Assembly: GCA_937916405.1 (NCBI GenBank)
Contig: CALFUF010000083.1
Location: forward strand, 1-5,979
Length of the DNA stretch: 5,979 nucleotides
Reading direction: 5' to 3'
DNA from: an uncultured Prevotella sp.
GTDB taxonomy: Bacteria > Bacteroidota > Bacteroidia > Bacteroidales > Bacteroidaceae
In this document: piece after piece, positions 1 through 5,979 of the stretch
Layout: each line of letters opens with the position of its first letter
How positions within the stretch are numbered: position 1 is the first letter of the stretch
Translations under genes and position numbers: made by a program
The notes under the pieces: generated by a model
Seen by the model: the letters and a program-made list of their open reading frames with translations, nothing else
Told to the model about the DNA's origin: nothing
The model's database searches: none

Positions 1-380
1 GACAATATCGGGATTCCGTCCTGCAGGAAATGCTTACCATTTCTCGTCACCAAGCAGGCACATCCTGCATCAAAAGCCGCTTTATATTGGAGCATATCCT
101 CAAAATCTGGCATGTCAGCAAATAGAGCTTCATGGCACTGAGTTGGTGTCATTGCCACCACCTCAATATACTTATCAAGCAGTTGTAGTACCTTCATCGC
201 TCCCTGGTACCCTAAAACTTTTCTTGCAATAAAGACACACGTAGCATAGGACATCGGAGTAACACATAGCGTCACGTCCCCTTCTATCCCTAGATTAATG
301 ATGTTGTTTGCTGCCTCATAGAACTCCGCTCTACGAGCCACAACATCAATAAGGATATTGGTATCAAGAAAGACTTTCAT
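1..380 (-). CDS. PIN-domain protein, probable VapC-type toxin ribonuclease (3' end cut by window edge)
   Basis: 126 complete codons can be read with no stop, so the C-terminus lies beyond the left edge. The start ATG (378-380) overlaps the TGA of the upstream small gene as ATGA, which points to translational coupling. The protein opens with MKVFLDTNILIDVVARR, the first beta strand and first metal-binding Asp (D6) of PIN domains. It later carries a DFEDMLQYKAAF block (residues 92-103, acids D92, E94, D95) and then LVTRN (110-114). This pattern fits the PIN_3 subgroup common in Bacteroidota. PIN toxins cleave RNA using Mg2+ or Mn2+ held by a few acidic residues; that is family knowledge, and the activity here is inferred. 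The position after TRN, often K-D-F in relatives, reads K-H-F here (H117), so one usual acid may be missing. A non-toxin PIN nuclease is possible. The family assignment is firm; the toxin role is less certain. Confidence 0.85.
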   Translation of the reverse strand, partial: MKVFLDTNILIDVVARRAEFYEAANNIINLGIEGDVTLCVTPMSYATCVFIARKVLGYQGAMKVLQLLDKYIEVVAMTPTQCHEALFADMPDFEDMLQYKAAFDAGCACLVTRNGKHFLQDGIPIL

Positions 381-649
381 TCCAGTTCGTGTTTTTCCCG
401 ATAATACTCCCATCTGGCCTTATCGCCATTCACGTCATCCTCATCCAGAGTACCCAGCCTTGGCATGTTTGCTATTTCTTGCAGAACTGGCGACAACTCC
501 TGAATGGGCTTCATTTGGTATTTACGTTTCGCTTTCTTCCCAAAATTGCAGATAAGTGACACAATAAACTCGTCAACGCTGACTTTCTGCTGTTCAGCGT
601 AAATTTTGGCATCGTTATACACGTCGGTACTTAGTCTGATCGTTTCCAT
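377..649 (-). CDS. Small RHH-like protein, probable antitoxin partner of the PIN protein
   Basis: A 90-residue protein directly upstream of the PIN gene and overlapping it by four bases. Residues 1-33 (METIRLSTDVYNDAKIYAEQ and on to about VSLI) have the look of a ribbon-helix-helix DNA-binding unit: a short strand, then two predicted amphipathic helices separated by a KVSVDEF turn. The C-terminal half is charged. It holds a basic patch (KKAKRK, 38-43), then ELSPVLQEIANMP, and an acidic to mixed tail (LDEDDVNGDKARWEYYREKHELE) that could wrap the toxin, as antitoxin tails do. The ATG at 647-649 follows TACAGGTAATT, which has only a weak GG five bases upstream, and lies about 26 bases downstream of a well-formed promoter. 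By analogy with VapB-type proteins it would neutralise the PIN partner and repress its own promoter. The small size, gene order and overlap support an antitoxin. The precise antitoxin family is not recognised. Confidence 0.78.
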   Translation of the reverse strand: METIRLSTDVYNDAKIYAEQQKVSVDEFIVSLICNFGKKAKRKYQMKPIQELSPVLQEIANMPRLGTLDEDDVNGDKARWEYYREKHELE

Positions 650-674
650 AATTACCTGTACTTTAATTTATTTG

Positions 675-705
675 CAAAGATACAACTAAAATCTGGAACA
701 CCAAA
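675..705 (-). promoter_or_regulatory. Bacteroidota-type promoter for the toxin-antitoxin pair
   Basis: Read on the minus strand there is TTTG at 705-702, then a 19-base spacer, then TATCTTTG at 682-675. This matches the phylum's -33 TTTG and -7 TAnnTTTG consensus with spacing in the expected range. Transcription would start near 670, giving a leader of about 20 bases before the ATG at 649. An 8-base palindrome, TTTGCAAA (671-678), overlaps the -7 element and could serve as part of an operator. The operator role is a guess. Confidence 0.75.
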
Positions 706-714
706 AGAATTGTC

Positions 715-765
715 AAAGAAAATAAATTATCCGCCCCGCAGCCTCTTGGGGGAGGTGCGGGGCGG
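715..765 (-). terminator. Rho-independent terminator closing the SusC/SusD/lipoprotein operon
   Basis: CCGCCCCGCA (731-740) pairs perfectly with TGCGGGGCGG (756-765), a 10-bp almost pure GC stem. Beyond a bulged G (741) it is extended by CCTC (742-745) pairing with GAGG (752-755), with a six-base loop, TTGGGG. On the minus strand the hairpin lies 25 bases after the lipoprotein stop codon and is followed by ATAATTTATTTTCTTT (730-715), an A/T-rich, T-biased tail. The plus-strand side has no T-rich tail, so it acts for minus-strand transcripts. The tail is not a pure T run, which slightly lowers certainty. Confidence 0.85.
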
Positions 766-790
766 ATGAGATTCAATCAGAGTGAATAAC

Positions 791-2257
791 TTACTTAGCC
801 TTGAAGTGCCAGTAGGTTGCTTCACCCCAGTTGCCGAGTCCGTCGAAGGCTCCTCCGTCGGGATAGACAAGACACATCTTGCTGCCAGTCAGATAGACAA
901 CATCAAACTGAGTCGGCATGTTACCGCCAGAGTTAATCTCGTAGGGGAACAGGATAGTACCGGCAGTGGTCTTCAGGTCAGCCACCTTCCAGTCGTTGGC
1001 TACAGAAGTATCGAACTCGAATGTACCGCTCTTGATGACAGAGCCATCGCCAGCGTGGCGAACGATGGTGCCCTCACCGCTCAGTGTGAAGTATGCATCC
1101 ATTGACTCGTCGCCATTTGCTGCACCGGTATCGGTGTGGTTAAGCTGTCCCATGAACTCCTCCTCATTGGTGACACCCCACCACTGACCGTTGTGAGACG
1201 TGCCAACGTCAGAACCGTTACCACCGCAGTAACCCATGTTACCCCAAACAGTGTTCTCGCCGTCGTAGTCCCATGTCCAGTCCTTAGTGTCAGTGCCATA
1301 GCCAAATGCCATACCCTCGATATCAGTATTGCTGCAGAAGTGCCAGAATGTAGCCTCGCCCCAGTTGCCGAGCCCATCGTATGCACCACCATCAGGATAG
1401 ACCAGGCAGAGCTTGTCGGCAGTCAGATAAACAATCTCATACTCACCAGGAACATTACCGCCAGAGTTAATCTCATAAGGCCAGAGGATAGCAGTGGTCT
1501 TAAGGAGACCCTTTCTCCACTCAGCATCAGGATTGTAGCCCTCTACGGTGAATGCAGATGTGCGGATAACGCTTCCACTTGCATCGTAAGTTGTGGCAAT
1601 GCCCTCATCGCTGAACACCATCGTTGAGTTATCTACATCACCATCACCATGATACTCTCCGTCGTGGGTATGACTAAGCTGTTTCAGGAATTCATCCTCG
1701 CTGGTGACACCCCACCACTTACCGTTGCTACTAAGCGCAACGTCGGCACCTGCGCCACCGCAGTAACCCATGTTACCCCAGACAACTCCGTCGGTAGCAC
1801 TTGCATCCCACTTCCAGGTCTTTGAACCGTAGGCATCAGAAGCGAGCAGGCGGAGCTCAGGATCAAGTTCCTGCTGAACATATACGTTAAAGGTCTTTGA
1901 AATCTCAACAGGCTGGTTGTCAGAACCAACTACGCGAACATAGAAAGTCTGGTTGGGATCAGAACCACGCTTTGGCTTAATGGTGAACGAACCGCTCATA
2001 CCACGAGCCAGCATGTTCTCAGAACCATCGCTCAGATAGTTGAAGATGGTAACCTGCATGGCAGGATTTGTTGTATAGGTAAAGTAATTACCATCAGCTG
2101 CCGCATTACCGTTAGCGTCGGCCTGCGAGAACGAGATGGCACTCTCAATCTCACTTGTCGTCACAGTATATACGTCGAAATCTCTTTCTTCCTTGATAGG
2201 ATCACAGGATGCGACCATAGCTGCGGCAGCGATCAAGCATATAATTGATTTTTTCAT
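791..2257 (-). CDS. Surface lipoprotein in SusE/SGBP position with PKD-like domain and two tandem Trp-rich domains
   Basis: 488 residues, complete. A lipoprotein signal peptide (MKKSIICLIAAAAMVASC) ends in a V-A-S-C lipobox, with C18 as the lipidated residue. The following DPIKEERDF contains K-E-E, like the Bacteroidota signal that sends lipoproteins to the cell surface. Residues about 30-128 look like an Ig/PKD-type beta domain: an ADGNYFTYTTNPAMQVTIFN stretch, then KRGSDPNQTFYVRVVG. Two copies of one domain follow at about 146-307 and 325-485. Each runs W-x-W-D, VWGNMGYCGG, WWGVT, PYEINSGGN, CLVYPDGGA, DGLGNWGEA and WHF. As third gene after SusC and SusD, 34 bases behind susD and just before the terminator, it most likely binds the operon's ligand at the surface. 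The many Trp residues suit carbohydrate binding. No catalytic motif is recognised and the duplicated domain is not one I can name, so ligand and exact family are open. Confidence 0.85.
   Translation of the reverse strand: MKKSIICLIAAAAMVASCDPIKEERDFDVYTVTTSEIESAISFSQADANGNAAADGNYFTYTTNPAMQVTIFNYLSDGSENMLARGMSGSFTIKPKRGSDPNQTFYVRVVGSDNQPVEISKTFNVYVQQELDPELRLLASDAYGSKTWKWDASATDGVVWGNMGYCGGAGADVALSSNGKWWGVTSEDEFLKQLSHTHDGEYHGDGDVDNSTMVFSDEGIATTYDASGSVIRTSAFTVEGYNPDAEWRKGLLKTTAILWPYEINSGGNVPGEYEIVYLTADKLCLVYPDGGAYDGLGNWGEATFWHFCSNTDIEGMAFGYGTDTKDWTWDYDGENTVWGNMGYCGGNGSDVGTSHNGQWWGVTNEEEFMGQLNHTDTGAANGDESMDAYFTLSGEGTIVRHAGDGSVIKSGTFEFDTSVANDWKVADLKTTAGTILFPYEINSGGNMPTQFDVVYLTGSKMCLVYPDGGAFDGLGNWGEATYWHFKAK
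803..1285 (-). repeat. Second copy of the duplicated lipoprotein domain (residues 325-485)
   Basis: This copy matches the preceding one over its whole length, mostly offset by 178 residues (534 bases), with one-residue shifts at about 330-338 and 405-408. Shared anchors include VWGNMGYCGG (337-346), WWGVT (359-363), PYEINSGGN (438-446), CLVYPDGGA (462-470), DGLGNWGEA (472-480) and WHF (483-485). At DNA level the block 1221-1246 is identical over 26 bases to 1755-1780 in the other copy, and 921-940 is identical to 1455-1474. Cysteines 344 and 462 recur in both copies. Confidence 0.93.
1337..1822 (-). repeat. First copy of the duplicated lipoprotein domain (residues 146-307)
   Basis: This is the N-terminal member of the tandem pair, from KTWKWD (146-151) to FWHF (304-307). 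In the last 50 residues (258-307) 38 are identical to the second copy, by my hand count, and most changes are conservative (F/Y, I/V, L/M, E/D). Cysteines 166 and 284 match 344 and 462 of the second copy; C308, just after this copy, has no counterpart. The middle of the domain (about 195-255) is the least conserved part and carries an acidic GDGDVDNS loop (204-211). Confidence 0.93.
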
Positions 2258-2291
2258 ATTGCTATATTCTCTTTAAATTTCTAACTCTTAA

Positions 2292-4148
2292 TTAATAGAT
2301 CGGAGTACCAGACATGCTCCAGCCTGTACCGTCATACCAGCCCTTGTTCTGGCTGAGGATCTCAGAATCTGCAATCAGGCTGATCTGTGCAGGAGGCTTT
2401 GGCAGGAATCCGTCGGTATCAGCATAGCGCTGTGCCCAACTGCTGCCGCCAACACCCTTGCCATGACTCATCGTAGTCCAAGTTCCAGTGTAGTTCACAC
2501 GAGTGCCTTCCTGCTTCTGCAGGGCTGTAGCGGCCAAACAACTTGAACCACCGTCCTTACCCGACCAGCGGCGCAGGTCGTTGAAGCGCAGACCCTCACC
2601 AGCCAACTCCCAGCGGCGTTCGTTCTGGATGTTTGTCCAAGAATAGGTTGTAGCAGCCAATCCTGCTCGTGCGCGTACCTTATTCATCTGATCAGCTGTA
2701 CCAGTCAGTTCTGAGTGCATCAGCATCACGTCGGCAAGACGGAGCAGAACCATATCAGAGAAGTGGTCGCCCTGGAAAGAGTTACCATTGGTGTTAGGCG
2801 ATGTGGTGTACTTTGAACGATAAACGCCCCACCATGTGTAAGAATCGTTATGATCTGACCATGAAGACTCTGGACATGTGATAGACATCCACTTCTTGTT
2901 GTAGTAACCAGCATCCTCAGAGCAAGAGGTTGTGAACACGAACTTGTCGCACTCAGTCTGTGCATCAAGAATGGTAGCCTTCTTACGTGGGTCTGAATCG
3001 CTCCACTCATCCCAAAGGTTTGCGTTGATGGTACCCTGACCCCAACCCTGTCCGAAAGGCAGTGTGTTGGCATCACCGTTAGCAGTGCCAGCACCGTCGT
3101 CGTCGCAGCGGAGACCTGTGTAAAGCTCTACCTGGTTAACGAATCCCATGCCGATAGTACCATTCCAAGAACCGGAGTTCATGTACTGTACCTGGAACAT
3201 CTCTTCCTCGTTACCATTGCCAGCCCAATACTTGCCAGCATCAGCCAGATCCTTTACATAGGCATAACCAGGAGCAGTCAGTTCGTTGGTGTACTGCCAG
3301 AGCAGACGGAAGTCCTCAACCAGCTTGTAGCCACCGTTATTGATGGCATCCTCGAGGAAGCTTACAACCTGAGACTTGCTCAGAGAATTGCCTGCACCCT
3401 CCTGATCGAAGCCTTCGAAGGAAACATCAGCCAGACTTGCATTTGCCAGCTCACCAGCCTTCTTATAGAAGCCCTCGTAGAACAGGTAGGCACGAGCCAG
3501 CATACCTTCGGCAGCACCCTTGGTAGCATGACCGTCGCCACGAGTTGTTGCTCCGTGAGTCATCAGGTTAGCTGCACTGGTGAAGTCAGCCAGAATATGT
3601 GGCATAATAACGTCTTCTGCACTCAACTGAGGACATGGATCGGGAGCTGCAGCTGCCCAGTAGGCAGGAATATCGCCCCAGAACTGAACACCCCAGAGGT
3701 AGAACAGACCGCGCATGAAGTAAGCCTCACCCAGCATCTGGTTGCGGGCAGCCTCCTGACCAGTCCAGTCGAATGCATCTACTGCATAGATGATAGCACT
3801 TGCACGAGAAATACCTACGAAGGTATTCTTCCAAGCATCATCAAATAGAGACTCCTTGTTGGTCATAAGATGACCTACAGCATGTGCCTCAACGTCGCCA
3901 GTACCACCAGCACCATTGGCATCATCAGACATGATATAGTTCACGAACCAGGGTGTCTGCAGCGGAGAAGTACTCATCTGGTTCATCACGCCATACAAAG
4001 CAGCCAGCTCCTTGTTCAGGTCGTTTGCTGAAGCAGGATAGTTGCTTGTATTAGCTTCGGTATAGTTTTCGGAATCGAGGAAGTCTTCGCAAGACGTCAG
4101 TCCGACAATGAAGAGAGCCGCGATTGCCATCAAATAAATCTTTTTCAT
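2292..4148 (-). CDS. SusD/RagB-family outer-membrane substrate-binding lipoprotein
   Basis: 618 residues, complete and within the usual range for the family. The signal peptide (MKKIYLMAIAALFIVGLTSC) has an L-T-S-C lipobox with C20 lipidated. The mature start, CEDFLDSENYTEANTSNYP, is typical of SusD proteins. The N-terminal helical/TPR half contains QMLGEAYFMRGLFYLWGVQFWGDIP (137-161). The C-terminal RagB half contains VLLRLADVMLMHSELTG (467-483), MNKVRARAGL (488-497) and RRWELAGEGLRFNDLRRW (511-528). It ends with FLPKPPAQISLI...ILSQNKGW, the usual closing motif. SusD proteins cap the SusC barrel and bind the incoming glycan or peptide; no enzyme activity is expected. The gene starts 28 bases after the SusC stop, behind an A-rich leader (AAAAAGAATAGAAGAAAT), normal for Bacteroidota. 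Gly, Asp and Trp-rich stretches at about 345-380 and 425-465 are probably variable loops. The substrate is not predictable from this sequence. Confidence 0.96.
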   Translation of the reverse strand: MKKIYLMAIAALFIVGLTSCEDFLDSENYTEANTSNYPASANDLNKELAALYGVMNQMSTSPLQTPWFVNYIMSDDANGAGGTGDVEAHAVGHLMTNKESLFDDAWKNTFVGISRASAIIYAVDAFDWTGQEAARNQMLGEAYFMRGLFYLWGVQFWGDIPAYWAAAAPDPCPQLSAEDVIMPHILADFTSAANLMTHGATTRGDGHATKGAAEGMLARAYLFYEGFYKKAGELANASLADVSFEGFDQEGAGNSLSKSQVVSFLEDAINNGGYKLVEDFRLLWQYTNELTAPGYAYVKDLADAGKYWAGNGNEEEMFQVQYMNSGSWNGTIGMGFVNQVELYTGLRCDDDGAGTANGDANTLPFGQGWGQGTINANLWDEWSDSDPRKKATILDAQTECDKFVFTTSCSEDAGYYNKKWMSITCPESSWSDHNDSYTWWGVYRSKYTTSPNTNGNSFQGDHFSDMVLLRLADVMLMHSELTGTADQMNKVRARAGLAATTYSWTNIQNERRWELAGEGLRFNDLRRWSGKDGGSSCLAATALQKQEGTRVNYTGTWTTMSHGKGVGGSSWAQRYADTDGFLPKPPAQISLIADSEILSQNKGWYDGTGWSMSGTPIY

Positions 4149-4176
4149 ATTTCTTCTATTCTTTTTATGTTATGAA

Positions 4177-5979
4177 TTAGAACTTAATACTTGCACCGAC
4201 GATGTATGTACGTGCAGAAGGATAAAGACCTACGTCGATACCGCGTGCCCATGAGTCCTTACCACCAGACGAACCGACTTCAGGATCTACGCCAGAGTAG
4301 CCTGTGAAGGTGTAGAGGTTCTGAGCCTGTACGTAGAGGCGAAGCTGAGAGAATGGGCTGGCTTTCCAGATCTTAGTGAAATCATAGCCCAATGTGATGT
4401 TCTGAATCTTGAAGTAGTCGGCATCTTCCATATAAAGTGTGGAAACCCACTGGTCGTTGGTTGTACCCACGGCAAGGCGAGGACGCGTGTTGCTGGTACC
4501 CTCTCCATGCCAACGGTCAAACACGTCGACAGTATAGTTCTGATAGGGGTTAGCCAGCAGAGCCGTGCGGTAGCACTGCATCACCTGCATGCCAAATGCA
4601 CCGGCACCAGTTACGCCGAAGTCGAAGCCCTTCCACTCGCAGCCGAGGCTGACACCGAGGGTCACGTCGGGATGGGGATTACCAATCTCGTGGCGGTCCT
4701 CAGACAGGGAAATCATACCGTCCTTGTTCCAGTCGTCCCAGATCAGGTCGCCAGGCTGTGCACCTGCGAGGACTGCCTTACCAGATGCAATAGCGGCATC
4801 AATCTGAGCCTGCGACTGCCATACACCGCTGTAAGACATACCATTGAAATAACCGATAGGATGACCTACCTCAACGCGAGAAACCCATGAAGAGTTCTCA
4901 AAGATAGCCTTGTTCTCACCATCGATGTAACCTGAGTTATTGGCCAGACGAGTAACCTCATTCTTGTTGGTAGCAATGTTTACATTAGCATGGTAAGAGA
5001 AATCCTTTCCAATCTGATCGCGCCAAGAAAGTGCAACCTCAATACCAGTATTCTCTACGTCACCAGCATTAACGTATGCAGCCTCCTCATAACCCAGAAC
5101 TACATTCATCGGGGCCTGTACCAGCCAGTCCTTTGTGGTCTTCTTATACCAGTCGAAGTTCAGGCCGAGACGTCCGCTGAAGAAGCGGGCATCGATACCG
5201 ATGTTAATCTGTTCCGATGTCTCCCATGTCACGTCAGGGTTAGGAACGTTCTTAGCGTATGCACCAGTAGTGTAAGTATTATCAGTTACTGTGCTGATCA
5301 TGTCGCTCGAGAACTTGTAGCCATAGTCAGGATAACTAGACGGAGAGAAACCGATATTAGATAGGTAATAGAAGTTACCGATGTTACAGTTACCGTTCTG
5401 TCCCCATGATGCACGGAGTTTCAGGAAACTCAGCCAAGAAGCGGTACTCTCCATGAATTTCTCATTTGTAATGTTCCAACCGGCGGATACGGAGGGGAAG
5501 TAGCCCCAGCGATTGCCGCGGGCAAAGTTGTTAGAACCGTCGGCACGAAGAATAGCGGTCAACATGTACTTCTCGTCGTAGTTCCAGTTCACACGGCCGA
5601 AGAAAGAGGCGATGCTTCCCTGTGTCGGCGTGTCCCAGCCGCCTGAAGCGGAATGGAATGCATAGTCATAGTTGGCGATGGTGTTATAGTCCCAGCCCTT
5701 CAGTACCAGAGAGTTGAGGTTTTCCTCTGTCACTGTACCAGAGACGTTCAGACCGGTACTCCAGTCGCTGCGCTCCAGTGACTGACCAATCAGCACGTCG
5801 ATATTATGCTTGCCCAAGGTGGGAAGAACGTATGACAGTGTATTCTCAATAGTGAAGCTTGAGCTCTGCGAATTGCTCTGGCTGACGGTGTAGTTTGCGC
5901 CGGCACTTGTGTAACTTGAAGAATAGGGATAGCCCACGTTACGATAATTGGAGGCACTGTAGCCCGTGTTGAACTGTCC
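4177..5979 (-). CDS. SusC/RagA-family TonB-dependent outer-membrane transporter (N-terminal part beyond window edge)
   Basis: 600 codons are open from the right edge to the TAA at 4177-4179; no true start is in the window, and a GTG at 5937 is internal. This is the beta-barrel portion. Numbering from the edge, it shows FFGRVNWNYDEKYMLTAILR (about 126-145) followed by ADGSNNF, GYFPSVSAGW (about 159-168), LKLRASWGQNGN (about 186-197) and NPDVTWETSEQINIGIDARF (about 247-266). Then come NPHPDVTLG (434-442), YFKIQNITLGY (522-532), a GYSGVDPEV block (560-568) and a final ASIKF ending in Phe, as outer-membrane barrels do. SusC proteins are usually about 1000 residues, so the signal peptide, carboxypeptidase-like domain, TonB box and plug, roughly 400 residues, are missing here. 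A DDWNKDGMISLSED loop (415-428) resembles a calcium-binding loop and is common in the family. It imports, with TonB energy, the ligand held by the adjacent SusD. The substrate is unknown. Confidence 0.96.
   Translation of the reverse strand, partial: GQFNTGYSASNYRNVGYPYSSSYTSAGANYTVSQSNSQSSSFTIENTLSYVLPTLGKHNIDVLIGQSLERSDWSTGLNVSGTVTEENLNSLVLKGWDYNTIANYDYAFHSASGGWDTPTQGSIASFFGRVNWNYDEKYMLTAILRADGSNNFARGNRWGYFPSVSAGWNITNEKFMESTASWLSFLKLRASWGQNGNCNIGNFYYLSNIGFSPSSYPDYGYKFSSDMISTVTDNTYTTGAYAKNVPNPDVTWETSEQINIGIDARFFSGRLGLNFDWYKKTTKDWLVQAPMNVVLGYEEAAYVNAGDVENTGIEVALSWRDQIGKDFSYHANVNIATNKNEVTRLANNSGYIDGENKAIFENSSWVSRVEVGHPIGYFNGMSYSGVWQSQAQIDAAIASGKAVLAGAQPGDLIWDDWNKDGMISLSEDRHEIGNPHPDVTLGVSLGCEWKGFDFGVTGAGAFGMQVMQCYRTALLANPYQNYTVDVFDRWHGEGTSNTRPRLAVGTTNDQWVSTLYMEDADYFKIQNITLGYDFTKIWKASPFSQLRLYVQAQNLYTFTGYSGVDPEVGSSGGKDSWARGIDVGLYPSARTYIVGASIKF

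Noticed and set aside
358..555. Plus-strand open frame over the antitoxin gene
   Set aside because: Antisense to the antitoxin/PIN pair, which has coupling, a promoter and family motifs.
731..765. Hairpin as an integron attC or other recombination site beside a toxin-antitoxin cassette
   Set aside because: It lacks the paired core-site motifs of attC and fits a simple terminator with a T-biased tail on the operon's strand.
782..1627. Plus-strand open frames opposite the lipoprotein gene (782-1105, 966-1187, 1136-1627)
   Set aside because: They lie entirely antisense to a well-supported lipoprotein gene with signal peptide and internal repeats, and show no recognisable protein features.
1636..1650. 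CATCACCATCACCAT, which would read as a run of His codons on the plus strand, like a vector tag
   Set aside because: On the coding minus strand it is part of the HGDGDVD loop of the lipoprotein. There is no vector context, so this is coincidence.
803..1822. Tandem lipoprotein repeat as an assembly artefact
   Set aside because: The two copies differ at many positions, including one-residue length differences, so they are genuine diverged duplicates and not a duplicated read.
1081..1929. Minus-strand open frames 1081-1392 and 1684-1929
   Set aside because: They are alternate frames of the lipoprotein gene. Their resemblance to each other (shared VTWVTAVV and TVSGGVSP-like stretches) only reflects the DNA repeat in the true frame.
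3528..5364. Plus-strand open frames opposite the SusD and SusC genes (3528-3848, 4507-4890, 4589-4807, 4990-5364) and the minus-strand shadow frames 2726-3094 and 4287-4520
   Set aside because: All overlap strongly supported SusC or SusD coding sequence in other frames and show no domain-like features.
5935..5937. GTG at 5937 as the start of the SusC-like gene
   Set aside because: The frame stays open to the window edge through 14 further codons, and the protein would lack signal peptide and plug. It is an internal Val codon of a truncated view.

Overview
The window looks like Bacteroidota DNA, most likely order Bacteroidales and plausibly a Prevotella-type gut or rumen species. The evidence is a SusC/SusD outer-membrane pair, lipoprotein signals with a Bacteroidota-type surface-export motif, A-rich translation starts without clear Shine-Dalgarno sequences, and a promoter of the TTTG / TAnnTTTG type used by this phylum. 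The genus is an inference from protein style only. All five genes are on the minus strand.

Right-hand region, about 790-5979 (the first part to be transcribed): a three-gene nutrient-uptake operon. Its order is a SusC-like TonB-dependent transporter (N-terminal part beyond the right edge), a complete SusD-like substrate-binding lipoprotein, and a complete surface lipoprotein in the SusE/SGBP position. Gaps are 28 and 34 bases and no promoter is seen in them, so co-transcription is likely. The third protein has a PKD-like N-terminal domain followed by two copies of a Trp/Gly-rich domain of about 162 residues. That tandem duplication is the most distinctive feature of the window. Together the three proteins would capture a ligand at the surface (SusD and SGBP) and import it through the SusC barrel with TonB energy. 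The substrate cannot be read from this window, because no glycoside hydrolase, lyase, peptidase or regulator is present.

Middle, about 650-790: a strong GC-rich hairpin with an A/T-rich tail closes the operon. A well-formed Bacteroidota promoter follows it within about 10 bases.

Left-hand region, 1-649: a two-gene module made of a small protein with a ribbon-helix-helix-like N terminus and a PIN-domain protein that overlaps it by four bases (ATGA). This is the layout of a VapBC-type toxin-antitoxin pair. The PIN gene runs off the left edge. The module has its own promoter and appears independent of the uptake operon.

I found no RNA gene, CRISPR array, insertion sequence, integrase or phage gene. 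The window is best read as a fairly ordinary polysaccharide-utilisation-type locus next to a toxin-antitoxin module. Its least-described element is the double-domain lipoprotein.
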